Shown here piece after piece: positions 16,692 to 25,291 of a DNA stretch of 64,000 nt. The position numbers were made by a program, and so were the translations under genes. Below the pieces are notes generated by a model that saw only the letters and a program-made list of their open reading frames with translations, made no database searches and had not been told where the DNA came from. The stretch comes from Enterococcus dongliensis. Lineage in GTDB: Bacteria > Bacillota > Bacilli > Lactobacillales > Enterococcaceae. Position 1 is the first letter of the stretch; each line of letters begins with the position of its first letter. The DNA lies in NCBI RefSeq assembly GCF_005405225.1, contig NZ_BJDQ01000002.1:1-64000 (forward strand), written 5' to 3'.

Positions 16692-18572
16692 GTGTGTGGA
16701 ATAGTAGGATTTATTGACCGTTCAAATACAACGCAAAAAGAACAGATTGTAAAAAATATGATGGATACGATTGTTCACCGCGGTCCAAACAGTGCGGGAC
16801 AATTTATCGATGAAGGTGCTGCATTAGGCTTCCGCCGTTTGAGTATCATTGACCTTGAAGGCGGTACGCAACCGATCAAAAATGAAGATGGCACAAAAAT
16901 CATTACCTTTAATGGAGAAATCTACAACTATCAAAGTATTCGGGAAGATTTGATTGCAAAAGGTCATATTTTTACGACCCATGCCGATACAGAAGTATTA
17001 TTGCATGGCTATGAAGAATACGGTGTAGACTTATTACAAAAAATCCGTGGGATGTTTGCCTTTGTGATTTGGGATACGAAAAAACAAGAATTGTTTGGTG
17101 CTCGGGATCATTTTGGGATTAAACCACTTTATTATGCCTTGATGAACGGGACGTTTATGTACGGCTCAGAGATTAAGAGTTTCTTACAGCATCCAAATTT
17201 TGTAAAAGAATTGAATAAGGAAGCTTTGAAACCATATATGACTTTCCAATATTCAGCACTAGATGAAACGTTCTTTAAAAATGTTTATCGGATTAAAGAA
17301 GGGCACTATTTCACTTACAAAGATGGACAGTTAGATATCCAACAATATTGGGATGTCAAAGAACAAGAAACCAATATGACTTTAGAAGAAACGGTGGATT
17401 TGATCGATGATACTGTCGTGAAATCTATTGAAGCCCATCGGATTGCCGATGTTGAAGTAGGTTCATTCTTATCTTCTGGTGTAGACTCAAGCTATGTAAC
17501 GGCTGTTTTACGACCAGAACATTCTTATTCCATTGGATTTGGCGATAACTCATATAATGAATCTATCGAAGCGAAAAAATTAGCTGAGTTAATCGATCTA
17601 AACAATACTTCCCGAGTGGTTACAGGAGATGAAGCATTTGAATATTTCCCGCTGATTCAGTATCACTTAGATGAGCCTGATTCAAATCCATCTTGTGTCC
17701 CTTTGTATTTCTTAGCAGAACTTGCCAGTCGTGACGTACGTGTGGCGTTAAGTGGTGAAGGAGCAGACGAATTGTTTGCAGGCTACCAAGCGTATGGGAT
17801 GAATACTAAGTCTAAAGCCGTTAAAGTTGTTGCAGAAGGCTTGAAGAAATTGCCTAAAGGAATGCGTTATTCGATTGCCAAAGGCTTAAAAGGAAAATCA
17901 TTCAAAGGTGCCTTGCATCTTTATACATCATTGGCACCGGCAGAAGAATTCTTTATCGGACAAGCAAAAGTCTTTGAAGAAGTTGAAGCAGTTGATTACT
18001 TACAACCAGAATACCAACAAAGCCCAACTATTAAAGAAATCGTCGATGTCCACTACGAAAAAGTTCAAGACATGTCTGAAATCAAAAAAATGCAGTATTT
18101 GGATATGCACCAATGGATGCCAAAAGATATTTTGCTGAAAGCTGATAAATTATCTATGGCTAGCTCGTTAGAAGTTCGAGTACCATTGTTAGATAAAGAA
18201 TTAATGAAGGTGTCAGAAGTCGTACCGACAAAATACCTGATCAATGCTGAAAATACAAAATATGCATTTCGACAAGCAGCAGCACGTCATTTACCAGAAG
18301 AATGGTACAATCGTGAAAAATTAGGTTTCCCAGTACCGATTAAAGACTGGTTGCGTGAAGAAAAGTATTATCAACTTGTCCGCAACGTATTCACTCAAGA
18401 TTTTGTTAAAGAATTCTTTGATCAAGAAAAGATCGTTAAATTATTGGATGATAACTTTGCTGGTACAGTTGATGGACGCCGGAAAATCTGGACAATTTAC
18501 ACGTTTTTAACTTGGTACCAAGTTTATTTCATCAATGAAGGGGTAAAACCCATTCCTACGACGATTGCGTAA
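16692..18572 (+). CDS. asnB: Asparagine synthetase (glutamine-hydrolysing)
   Basis: A 626-residue cytosolic enzyme that converts aspartate, glutamine and ATP to asparagine. The N-terminal class II glutaminase domain begins with the catalytic Cys2 (MCGIVGF), which fixes the start at GTG 16692, since the Cys codon must follow it. RRLSIIDLEGGTQPI and NGEIYN are the other glutaminase motifs. The synthetase domain has the PP-loop SSGVDSSYV near residue 260 and LSGEGADELFAGY near 357. GAGGG lies upstream. The gene is monocistronic. No separate terminator is obvious before the downstream small RNA promoter. Confidence 0.95.
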   Translation: MCGIVGFIDRSNTTQKEQIVKNMMDTIVHRGPNSAGQFIDEGAALGFRRLSIIDLEGGTQPIKNEDGTKIITFNGEIYNYQSIREDLIAKGHIFTTHADTEVLLHGYEEYGVDLLQKIRGMFAFVIWDTKKQELFGARDHFGIKPLYYALMNGTFMYGSEIKSFLQHPNFVKELNKEALKPYMTFQYSALDETFFKNVYRIKEGHYFTYKDGQLDIQQYWDVKEQETNMTLEETVDLIDDTVVKSIEAHRIADVEVGSFLSSGVDSSYVTAVLRPEHSYSIGFGDNSYNESIEAKKLAELIDLNNTSRVVTGDEAFEYFPLIQYHLDEPDSNPSCVPLYFLAELASRDVRVALSGEGADELFAGYQAYGMNTKSKAVKVVAEGLKKLPKGMRYSIAKGLKGKSFKGALHLYTSLAPAEEFFIGQAKVFEEVEAVDYLQPEYQQSPTIKEIVDVHYEKVQDMSEIKKMQYLDMHQWMPKDILLKADKLSMASSLEVRVPLLDKELMKVSEVVPTKYLINAENTKYAFRQAAARHLPEEWYNREKLGFPVPIKDWLREEKYYQLVRNVFTQDFVKEFFDQEKIVKLLDDNFAGTVDGRRKIWTIYTFLTWYQVYFINEGVKPIPTTIA

Positions 18573-18577
18573 GGTGA

Positions 18578-18606
18578 TTGACAAATAACAGCGGCCACGT
18601 TAAACT
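18578..18606 (+). promoter_or_regulatory. Strong promoter between asnB and the mutS2-like gene
   Basis: TTGACA (18578-18583), a 17-base spacer and TAAACT (18601-18606) start six bases after the asnB stop codon. It should start a transcript near 18613. The trpXYZ leader uses the same -35, spacer length and -10. Confidence 0.75.
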
Positions 18607-18612
18607 AAAGGT

Positions 18613-18790
18613 AAGGAAACTTAACAAATTTATGAGGTGTTTTTGGTGAGTGTAGTTATTTAATTTGGAGCAACTTGATAGCGAAAAAAAGACTGTTGAT
18701 ACAGGTTTATTTCGCATGCCAAATTAGATACCTATCAAAGCTGATGAATTGAAATTCAAGCTGTGAAGAGGAATCTTCACAGCTTTTTTG
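18613..18790 (+). ncRNA. Candidate structured small RNA or riboregulator, about 178 nt
   Basis: The transcript is bounded by a strong promoter upstream and an intrinsic terminator at 18758-18789 (12-base-pair stem AAGCTGTGAAGA/TCTTCACAGCTT, GGAA loop, T-run). Inside, TAATTTGG (18661-18668) pairs with CCAAATTA (18719-18726) and encloses GCGAAA (18681-18686) paired with TTTCGC (18710-18715), capped by CTG-TTGATA-CAG. TTGATA occurs twice (about 18675 and 18695), and its complement TATCAA (18733-18738) lies downstream, so a pseudoknot or alternative pairing is possible. No good open reading frame exists. It is either an independent small RNA or a leader of the gene at 18935. No known family is assigned. 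Confidence 0.65.
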
Positions 18791-18828
18791 TCTGTATTTA
18801 TCTCTCAAGATAGCCCCTGAATGATAGA

Positions 18829-18834
18829 TATAAT
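18829..18834 (+). promoter_or_regulatory. Possible -10 box for the mutS2-like gene
   Basis: TATAAT lies about 100 bases before ATG 18935 and downstream of the small RNA terminator. The -35 region is poor. If real, the gene below is transcribed independently of the small RNA. Confidence 0.35.
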
Positions 18835-18934
18835 GTTTTTTTATCTATTAAAAACGATATGCAATCAGCGGCTATTTATATCATTAAGTTTCCTGTAATG
18901 ATAGGTGTCTTTTCAAATTGAAAGGAAAGAGACT

Positions 18935-20824
18935 ATGAATAATCAAACATTCACTAAAACACAATTTAATGAAATCAAACAACGACTTAGCAGTTATGCA
19001 ATCAGCAGTTTTGGCAAAAAACGTATCGCTGAAATGCATCCTCATACAAAACTATCTGTAGTAGAAAAAAGACTGACAGAAACAACTGAAGCCAAAAATC
19101 TGCTTGATAGCAACCTTCATGTGCCTTTTATGGGACTACAAAGTATTGAACATATAACCAATCAATTAGAAAAAGGCTTCATCCTGTCTCCTCAAGAATT
19201 ACTTGAGTATGCTGATTTTTTACGCAGCCTTCGCTTGATTCGGCAATTTTTTGAAAAAAATCAAACAATCGCTCCTTTATTGAATCGCTACGGGCAGGGA
19301 TTAAGTGATTTTTCTGAGATTGAAACAGAGATTTATCAAGTCGTTCGTAACGGAAGAATCATTGATGATGCTAGCCGTGAGTTGCGACGAGCGCGAAGAG
19401 ATATCACAGAGACACAAGATAAGATCCAAGAATTATTGAAGAAATTCATTCGTCAAAATAAAGAAAAACTCCAAGAAGCGATTATAACAAAACGCAACGA
19501 CATTTTCACAGTGCCGATCAAAGCAGCCTATAAAAAGCAGATTTCTGGAATGATTGTTGAGCTTTCGAGCAAAGGGACAACTGCTTATATTGAACCTAGC
19601 AATGTCAGTCGCTGGAACGAACAATTAACCTACCATAAAATGACAGAAGAAGCAGAAGTTTATCAGATCTTAGCCACACTTACTGGATTGTTGGCAGAAG
19701 CTTTTCCGCTGATCCAGCAAAATTTAGAAATCATTGCTGAATTTGATCAGATTTTTGCGCGGGGAAAATTCAGCCGTGAATTAAATGGGATTACGCCCAA
19801 AATAAATGCTGATGGCTATATTCGATTAGTGTCTGCCACACATCCTTTGATCGATAAGGTGGTGCCGCTGGATTTGACCATCGGCGACACTTATCGTGGA
19901 TTGACAATCACCGGCCCAAATGCCGGGGGAAAAACGGTTGTTTTAAAAACTGTCGGATTGCTGACGCTCATGACGATGATCGGTTTGCAGATTCCTGCTA
20001 AAGCAGGTACAGAAATTGCGATTTTTGATCAGATCTTTGTTGATATCGGTGACGCACAGAGTATTGAAAATGCATTGAGTACATTTTCTGGTCATTTAAA
20101 AAATATCTCTGAGATCCTGCGACAAACGCGAAAAAATAGCCTGATTTTATTGGATGAATTAGGCAGCGGTACTGAACCAAATGAAGGAGCCGCTCTAGCA
20201 ATCGCAATCATGGAAGAATTCTATCAGCAAGGGAGTATTTTAATTACGACGACTCATTATGGAGAGATTAAACGTTTTGCTGAACTGCATCCGGATTTTA
20301 TTACTGCAGCTATGGAATTTGATGCACAACATTTAACGCCTAAATATCGCTTATTAATCGGTCAAACCGGTGAAAGCAATGCTTTGTGGATTGCTAAGAA
20401 GATGGCTCTTTCGGATCAAATTATCGCAAAAGCACAAAACTATTTTACGAGTCGACAGTATCAGCTTGAAAAGAAACATTTCAAAACGAAGACGACAAAA
20501 AAACAAGCGCAATCTGCTAAGGAAATCACTTATCACAAAGGAGATAAAGTCTTTTTATTAGAACAACAGAAATCCGCATTGATCTATCAAGAGATTCCAT
20601 TTTCAGATAATGTAACAGTATATCTGGAAAATCAATTTATCGAAGTCCCTAAGCGGCGAATTACTCTTGAGTTTCGTGCAGCAGAGCTTTATCCGGCAGA
20701 TTATGAAGTCGAAAATCTATTTGAGGACTTTAAAGCAAGGAAAGAGCGACGTGATATTGATCGTGGTTCAAAAAAAGCACAACGTAAACTACGAAAAGAA
20801 GCGGCTCAAAGAAAATCAGAATAA
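18935..20824 (+). CDS. MutS2-like ATPase lacking the Smr domain
   Basis: A 629-residue MutS-family ATPase. The core domain is followed by the ATPase site: Walker A GPNAGGKT at 327-334, Walker B LLDELGSGTEPNEGAAL near 406 and the TTHYGEIK segment. The connector/clamp region (about 130-270) is helical. Full MutS2 runs to nearly 800 residues and ends in an Smr nuclease domain. Here the chain ends after a short basic tail (KKAQRKLRKEAAQRKSE), so the nuclease is absent. It is therefore a MutS2 paralogue that may act in ribosome collision sensing or DNA-structure binding without cutting. GAAAGGAAAG sets ATG 18935. Confidence 0.85.
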   Translation: MNNQTFTKTQFNEIKQRLSSYAISSFGKKRIAEMHPHTKLSVVEKRLTETTEAKNLLDSNLHVPFMGLQSIEHITNQLEKGFILSPQELLEYADFLRSLRLIRQFFEKNQTIAPLLNRYGQGLSDFSEIETEIYQVVRNGRIIDDASRELRRARRDITETQDKIQELLKKFIRQNKEKLQEAIITKRNDIFTVPIKAAYKKQISGMIVELSSKGTTAYIEPSNVSRWNEQLTYHKMTEEAEVYQILATLTGLLAEAFPLIQQNLEIIAEFDQIFARGKFSRELNGITPKINADGYIRLVSATHPLIDKVVPLDLTIGDTYRGLTITGPNAGGKTVVLKTVGLLTLMTMIGLQIPAKAGTEIAIFDQIFVDIGDAQSIENALSTFSGHLKNISEILRQTRKNSLILLDELGSGTEPNEGAALAIAIMEEFYQQGSILITTTHYGEIKRFAELHPDFITAAMEFDAQHLTPKYRLLIGQTGESNALWIAKKMALSDQIIAKAQNYFTSRQYQLEKKHFKTKTTKKQAQSAKEITYHKGDKVFLLEQQKSALIYQEIPFSDNVTVYLENQFIEVPKRRITLEFRAAELYPADYEVENLFEDFKARKERRDIDRGSKKAQRKLRKEAAQRKSE

Positions 20825-20825
20825 A

Positions 20826-20853
20826 AAAACTCCAGCTAAGCTGGAGTTTTTTT
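20826..20853. terminator. Bidirectional terminator
   Basis: CTCCAGCT-A-AGCTGGAG is flanked by A's and T's. It ends the mutS2-like gene and the leftward LTA synthase gene. Confidence 0.9.
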
Positions 20854-22951
20854 ATTCGTATTGTTGATAGGTTTTTGTCTTATATAAACCGACCGTGGAT
20901 CGTTGATTGTTTTCACTGTAAAGACTTGAAGACTGTGTCCCTTTTTGGCGTTCGATTTCTTCCATCCGCGCTTTTTGATCATGATAATCAAATGAACTTG
21001 GGTCGATTGATTTTAAGCCGCTATCTTGGTAATATCTTAACAAATCTCCATTAGTGATTTTATCTGAAGTAATCAGTTGTTGATCTACGTCTTGATTCAA
21101 TTCAACAAAGAATTTTTCTTGTTCAGGTGTCGGTTCATCGATTACTTGCTCTGTTTGATTGTCATACATTTTTCCACCATAGAAAGTGTATTCCGGTGTC
21201 ACAAAATCACCGTCACGAAAAGCGACGACTTCCTTGTGTTCAGGTGAGAACAAATCTTGACCTAGTTGTAGATATTTTTTAGAATCAACTCCCAATAAAT
21301 GAAGTAAAGTAGGGAGTGCGTCAACTTGTCCGCCATAAGTATGATTGATTCCGCCAGTCGTTGTTCCAGGGATATGGATCATAAACGGCACACGTTGCAA
21401 CTGAGCATTATCATAATCTGTCCAATTAGAAGAATCTTTTCCTAATAAGGGAGCTAAATCTTTATTTCGCGTATTCGAAATGCCATAGTGGTCACCATAC
21501 AATACAAAAATCGATTTCTCGTATAAACCGCTTGCTTTCATATAATCAAAGAATTCTTTCAATGCAGTATCTAAATAATTTGCCGTTGCAAAATAACCAT
21601 TAATTGTTTCATCTTTTGTATTCGCTAACGGAAAGCCATCTTCATCATTTTTAAACTGAGAATAAGGGTAGTGGTTTGATACCGTAATAAATTTTGCGTA
21701 AAAAGGTTGTTGCAGATGCTCTAAATACTGGACAGACTGATTTAAGAAGGGTTTGTCATGCATTCCATATTGAAAGGAATTATCGTCATTAATATCGTAA
21801 TAAGAAGAATCAAAGAAATAATCAAAACCTAAGTGTTTATAAGTTTTGTCACGATTCCAAAAAGATGCTGAATGCCCATGAAAGACTGCTGAAGTATAAT
21901 CTGCCTTTTGTTTTAAAATATTAGGCGCAGCTTCAAAAGTATTTTTATCGCCCATTTGAGTAAATAGTGCACCTTGATTCAAACCAAATAGCGAGTTTTC
22001 CATCAATGTCTCAGCGTCAGAAGTTTTCCCAGCTTTTACTTGGTGAAAAAAATTATCAAAGCTATACGTGCTTTCTCCATGATACAAACTATTTAAAAAC
22101 GGAGTGACTGTGTGAGGTACACCGTTTTCATCAGGTAACTGATAATCGATTAGAAATTGTTGGAAACTTTCCAAATGAATGTAGACTACATTTTTTCCTT
22201 TGGCAATTCCATACATGGCATCATCAGGTTTTGCATAATGCTCTTTGACATAGCTTTTTACTTCTTTAAGATCATTAGGACTAGCTTCCGCACGAATCTG
22301 GTTGTTTTGATATGTCTGATAGCTATCGTAAAGTGTAAAAGCATTCACACCAAGATATTTTACTAAATATTCACGGGAAAACTGGCGACTCAATAAGCCA
22401 GAGCGATCAATCTCAGCAAAGAGAATATTTCCGCTGCCAATCAACAAAGCAATTGCAGACAAGGCAAAAGCTTGGCGAAAACGTGGATAGCTTTTATCGA
22501 TTTTGATTTTTCTTTTAAAGAATAAAATAGGGAAGACGAATAAATCAAAAATATAAAAAATATCATACCAACGAAATAATCGAACAGCACTTTCGCCTAG
22601 ACCTGTCGAAACCTGACCGGCACCAAGCAGCGTATTGATAGTAATAAAATCGGTAAATTCCCGATAATAAACAGCATTAGAAAAAAGCCAGATCGTCAAT
22701 AATCCATAAATAATAAACAATGTTGCGTAGGCAGCTTTTTCTCGTTTGATAAACAATCCGATACTAAGCAGCAGCATGGAAACACTTAGTGGGTTAATCA
22801 GCAAAATAAATAATTGCATGAAGTTTTGGATTCCTAGATGAAAATCAACTAGATAAGCAAACATATTTTTCGACCAAAGCAAACCGATCAATAAGCTAAA
22901 AAATCCAATTCTAGTCTTAATAAAATCACTATATTTTTTTAAATGAAACAT
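20852..22951 (-). CDS. LTA synthase family sulfatase-fold enzyme
   Basis: A 699-residue membrane enzyme with five N-terminal transmembrane helices (about residues 15-180) and a large extracellular alkaline-phosphatase/sulfatase-type domain. The phosphoglycerol-transferase signatures are VVYIHLESFQ (metal-binding Glu about 261), KAGKTSDAE with the catalytic Thr about 310, VFHGHSASFWNRD, and the metal site YGDHYG. LtaS-type enzymes polymerise glycerol phosphate into lipoteichoic acid. Enterococci usually have more than one copy, so this may be LtaS or a paralogue. The ATG at 22951 is chosen because AAGGAG lies seven bases before it. Two upstream ATGs (22957, 22978) fit worse. Confidence 0.88.
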   Translation of the reverse strand: MFHLKKYSDFIKTRIGFFSLLIGLLWSKNMFAYLVDFHLGIQNFMQLFILLINPLSVSMLLLSIGLFIKREKAAYATLFIIYGLLTIWLFSNAVYYREFTDFITINTLLGAGQVSTGLGESAVRLFRWYDIFYIFDLFVFPILFFKRKIKIDKSYPRFRQAFALSAIALLIGSGNILFAEIDRSGLLSRQFSREYLVKYLGVNAFTLYDSYQTYQNNQIRAEASPNDLKEVKSYVKEHYAKPDDAMYGIAKGKNVVYIHLESFQQFLIDYQLPDENGVPHTVTPFLNSLYHGESTYSFDNFFHQVKAGKTSDAETLMENSLFGLNQGALFTQMGDKNTFEAAPNILKQKADYTSAVFHGHSASFWNRDKTYKHLGFDYFFDSSYYDINDDNSFQYGMHDKPFLNQSVQYLEHLQQPFYAKFITVSNHYPYSQFKNDEDGFPLANTKDETINGYFATANYLDTALKEFFDYMKASGLYEKSIFVLYGDHYGISNTRNKDLAPLLGKDSSNWTDYDNAQLQRVPFMIHIPGTTTGGINHTYGGQVDALPTLLHLLGVDSKKYLQLGQDLFSPEHKEVVAFRDGDFVTPEYTFYGGKMYDNQTEQVIDEPTPEQEKFFVELNQDVDQQLITSDKITNGDLLRYYQDSGLKSIDPSSFDYHDQKARMEEIERQKGTQSSSLYSENNQRSTVGLYKTKTYQQYE

Positions 22952-23702
22952 TCTCATGCTCCTTACAATTATTTTCATTTTCTTAAATAGTTTATCGTTT
23001 TTTTAGCACAAGGTCAAACTAAACCGAGAGAAATCCGTTGATATAACAGCATTTCATTCGATAATTCATTAGAATGTAAGTAATTCTTAACAAACCGATA
23101 GTTAAAATCAATTATCAAGTTGCAACAACTTTACGTTGTAAGTAACGGATAAAGAATGACTAATGATTAAAGTAGCGACAATCATGCTAGAATAAGTCAT
23201 TTCGATATCTTCAAAGTAAAATTTGTAATAAGTTAGTTCCATTAGTTAATAAATAGATAAAACATTGGCAAAGAACAATAAATTTTTATTTTAGTTTACA
23301 TAATATACATTAACAAAAGTTAAATGCTGGGAAATTAATCAATTTTCTATCAGATCAATTGACAACTTGCATTTATCTCTCTTACGTATCTTTCATTAAA
23401 TGATGCTTTATTTAGAGATATTTGCAATAAAAAAGCAATTTTTTTCTTAAAATAATGGTTAAATCAGATTTTATTCTAATTGCTTGCTGGTCAATATAAA
23501 TATTAGCCAAAATAATCTCCATCGTAAAATAATTTTTCTGTCTTTAGCGACGTCAACTAAAGTTTTGTTAACTAGCCAATTATCAGCTATTTAAGAGTAA
23601 AATTGATTGTTTAATGAATTTAATTGATTAAAAAAATTTATATATTTTGTATGCGATATTTTTAGTCCGTAAATTGATGCATTCCACAAGCATTGAAACA
23701 TA
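22952..23702. other. AT-rich stretch of about 0.75 kb with no gene
   Basis: No reading frame of useful length is visible on either strand. The sequence is markedly more AT-rich than its surroundings and has scattered direct TTAA/ATTAA elements. A short inverted repeat TTGCAAC-GTTGTAA lies near 23120-23140. No transposase remnant, tRNA or clear promoter-terminator pair is seen. It holds the upstream region of the LTA synthase gene at its left end. Confidence 0.5.
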
Positions 23703-23746
23703 AAAATAATCACCTAAATTTATCATTTCATCTGGTGATTATTTTC
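23703..23746 (-). terminator. Terminator of the 189-aa membrane protein gene
   Basis: On the minus strand AATAATCACC pairs with GGTGATTATT, and T's follow. The stem begins right at the gene's end. Confidence 0.8.
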
Positions 23747-24308
23747 TACTTTTTAATTTTTCGATTACTTGTGAAAAAAATTTTTTTATTCTTGTCTCAG
23801 GTGTATTTATTGTCTCTGTTGTCTGCTTACGATTTTCTACCAGTTTGATTTCAGGATATTCAGCACGGAATACCTCTCTTTTGATTTCTTCTATACGTAA
23901 TAGTTTTTTTAGTGCTTCTGGATCTTCTTGAAACACCTTATTTATTTTCTTATCGTGGATTTTTTCAGTTATCTTCTCATTTAACAGACTAATTATCGCT
24001 AAATTAATCAACAAAAGGATCAACAGAAAATTATCTGCTACTTGTGCACGACTTAGATAGCCATTTAGAAACAACCAAATAATATAGCAAAACAAAGCGA
24101 TAGAACTAAAAACTTGATACACACGTAAAATTTTTTCATGTTCTGTTCGATCTGCAAACGTCGGTTTTGTATCATTAAACAATGTTAGATAGATTGTCCT
24201 TGCTTCTATAAATTCTGGACGTGTCTTGTCAGCTGTTTTATTTGCGTCGTGTTTAGTAAATCCTTGCTTTTTCATATAGTAGTTTATAATTTTTCTTTTT
24301 CGGATCAT
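23739..24308 (-). CDS. Hypothetical two-helix membrane protein
   Basis: A 189-residue protein with a basic N-terminus (MIRKRKIINYYMKKQG), two hydrophobic segments (about residues 65-85 and 93-110) and a charged, Lys/Glu-rich cytoplasmic tail. No family is recognised. It sits alone next to the AT-rich gap, has its own terminator, and shares that region's AT-rich codon use, which fits recent acquisition or a fast-evolving gene. The start ATG follows GAGGGG on the minus strand. The function is unknown. Confidence 0.65.
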   Translation of the reverse strand: MIRKRKIINYYMKKQGFTKHDANKTADKTRPEFIEARTIYLTLFNDTKPTFADRTEHEKILRVYQVFSSIALFCYIIWLFLNGYLSRAQVADNFLLILLLINLAIISLLNEKITEKIHDKKINKVFQEDPEALKKLLRIEEIKREVFRAEYPEIKLVENRKQTTETINTPETRIKKFFSQVIEKLKSRK

Positions 24309-24475
24309 CTGAACCCCTCTTCACTTTCAAACCATGGAATGATTTAAAGATCCATTAAGTTAACTCATTAACTACAGAATATCTCCTTTTGGTCTCACCT
24401 ATTTTATCATTAAGTTGCATGAAAAACTAAGAAATAGATGATTTTTTTTCTTAGCAAACAACTAAACATTAAAAA

Positions 24476-24508
24476 AGCCATCCAGTAAGAACAAATCACT
24501 GAACAGCT
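24476..24508 (-). terminator. Terminator after the SDR-like gene
   Basis: On the minus strand AGCTGTTCAGT pairs with ACTGGATGGCT, with several G-U pairs, and six T's follow. Confidence 0.65.
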
Positions 24509-24514
24509 TACTTT

Positions 24515-25138
24515 TTAAATCTGTTTGATTGCTTCGGCGATCGGTGTTTCGCCCGATCCCATCAGGATGATCTTTTTGATAGTATTATCATGATCTAGCA
24601 ATTCAGCTAAAACGCTCGCGACATCCTCAATCGAATTTTCTGTTCCTCCAGTGATGTTCGTAGTAATCTTGCCGCTTCCGGGTCTTTCTATTAAACTTCC
24701 TGGTTGTAAAATCGTATAGTCTAATTGGGTTTGTTCTATCAGCCAATTATCTGAAAAGAATTTTGCAATATTGTAATCAGTCAATGATGGATGCCAGTTT
24801 TCTGGCTGCAAAGCAAACAGTGAACTTAAATGGATATAACGTTTGATCTTTTTTTGTTCTACGGCTTGCATCAGTTTTACACCACCAAATAAATCAGTCT
24901 GCAATAAATCTTTTCCACGTGAACCTGCAACAAAATATACTGCTTCGGCATCAGCTAATGTTTCGGCAATTTCTGATACAGAACGATGTAAATCTAGATG
25001 AACTGGCTGGACGAAAGCATTTTTCGTTAACTTCTCCTCATGTCGTGCACCAGCGTAAATGGTATGACCTTGCTCGCTCAATTTTTTGGTCAATTCTTCT
25101 CCTACACGTCCGGTTGCCCCTGCTATAAATATTTTCAT
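24515..25138 (-). CDS. NAD(P)-binding Rossmann oxidoreductase (YwnB/YhfK-like)
   Basis: A 207-residue atypical short-chain dehydrogenase/NmrA-like protein. The N-terminal MKIFIAGATGRVGEEL is the dinucleotide-binding glycine motif, and an Arg at the end of strand two (YAGARHEEK) favours NADP(H). Residues HLSSLFAL and DYNIAKFFSDNWL take the place of the SDR Ser/Tyr-Lys region, with Tyr and Lys spaced Y-x3-K. The family includes NAD(P)H-dependent sugar-epimerase-like and redox-sensing proteins. The substrate is unknown. The gene is monocistronic and divergent from the ThiD-like operon. Confidence 0.8.
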   Translation of the reverse strand: MKIFIAGATGRVGEELTKKLSEQGHTIYAGARHEEKLTKNAFVQPVHLDLHRSVSEIAETLADAEAVYFVAGSRGKDLLQTDLFGGVKLMQAVEQKKIKRYIHLSSLFALQPENWHPSLTDYNIAKFFSDNWLIEQTQLDYTILQPGSLIERPGSGKITTNITGGTENSIEDVASVLAELLDHDNTIKKIILMGSGETPIAEAIKQI

Positions 25139-25222
25139 AAACCTTATCCCCTTTCTTTGATGATTATGCTAACTCATTTTATTAGATGGAACAACTATTT
25201 CTACTTAAAATTGGATGAGTAA

Positions 25223-25246
25223 TAAAACAACCAATTGGCTGTTTTA
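25223..25246. promoter_or_regulatory. Palindromic operator candidate upstream of the thiD-like operon
   Basis: TAAAACAaCCAATTGGcTGTTTTA is a 24-base palindrome with one mismatched pair. It overlaps where a -35 would lie relative to the -10 TATAAT at 25264-25269. Such placement suits a repressor or activator site. The regulator is unknown. Confidence 0.5.
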
Positions 25247-25291
25247 TTTTTTAGTGTACATTTTATAATGAATGCAGTAAGGAGTTTATCT

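Noticed and set aside
18632-18649. Mini reading frame MRCFW inside the candidate small RNA
   Set aside because: Five codons with a ribosome-like site 12 bases away and no link to the function of the flanking genes. Too weak to call a leader peptide.
22157-22366. Open frames opposite the LTA synthase and other long genes
   Set aside because: They are antisense shadows of strongly conserved coding sequence with no ribosome site or family match.
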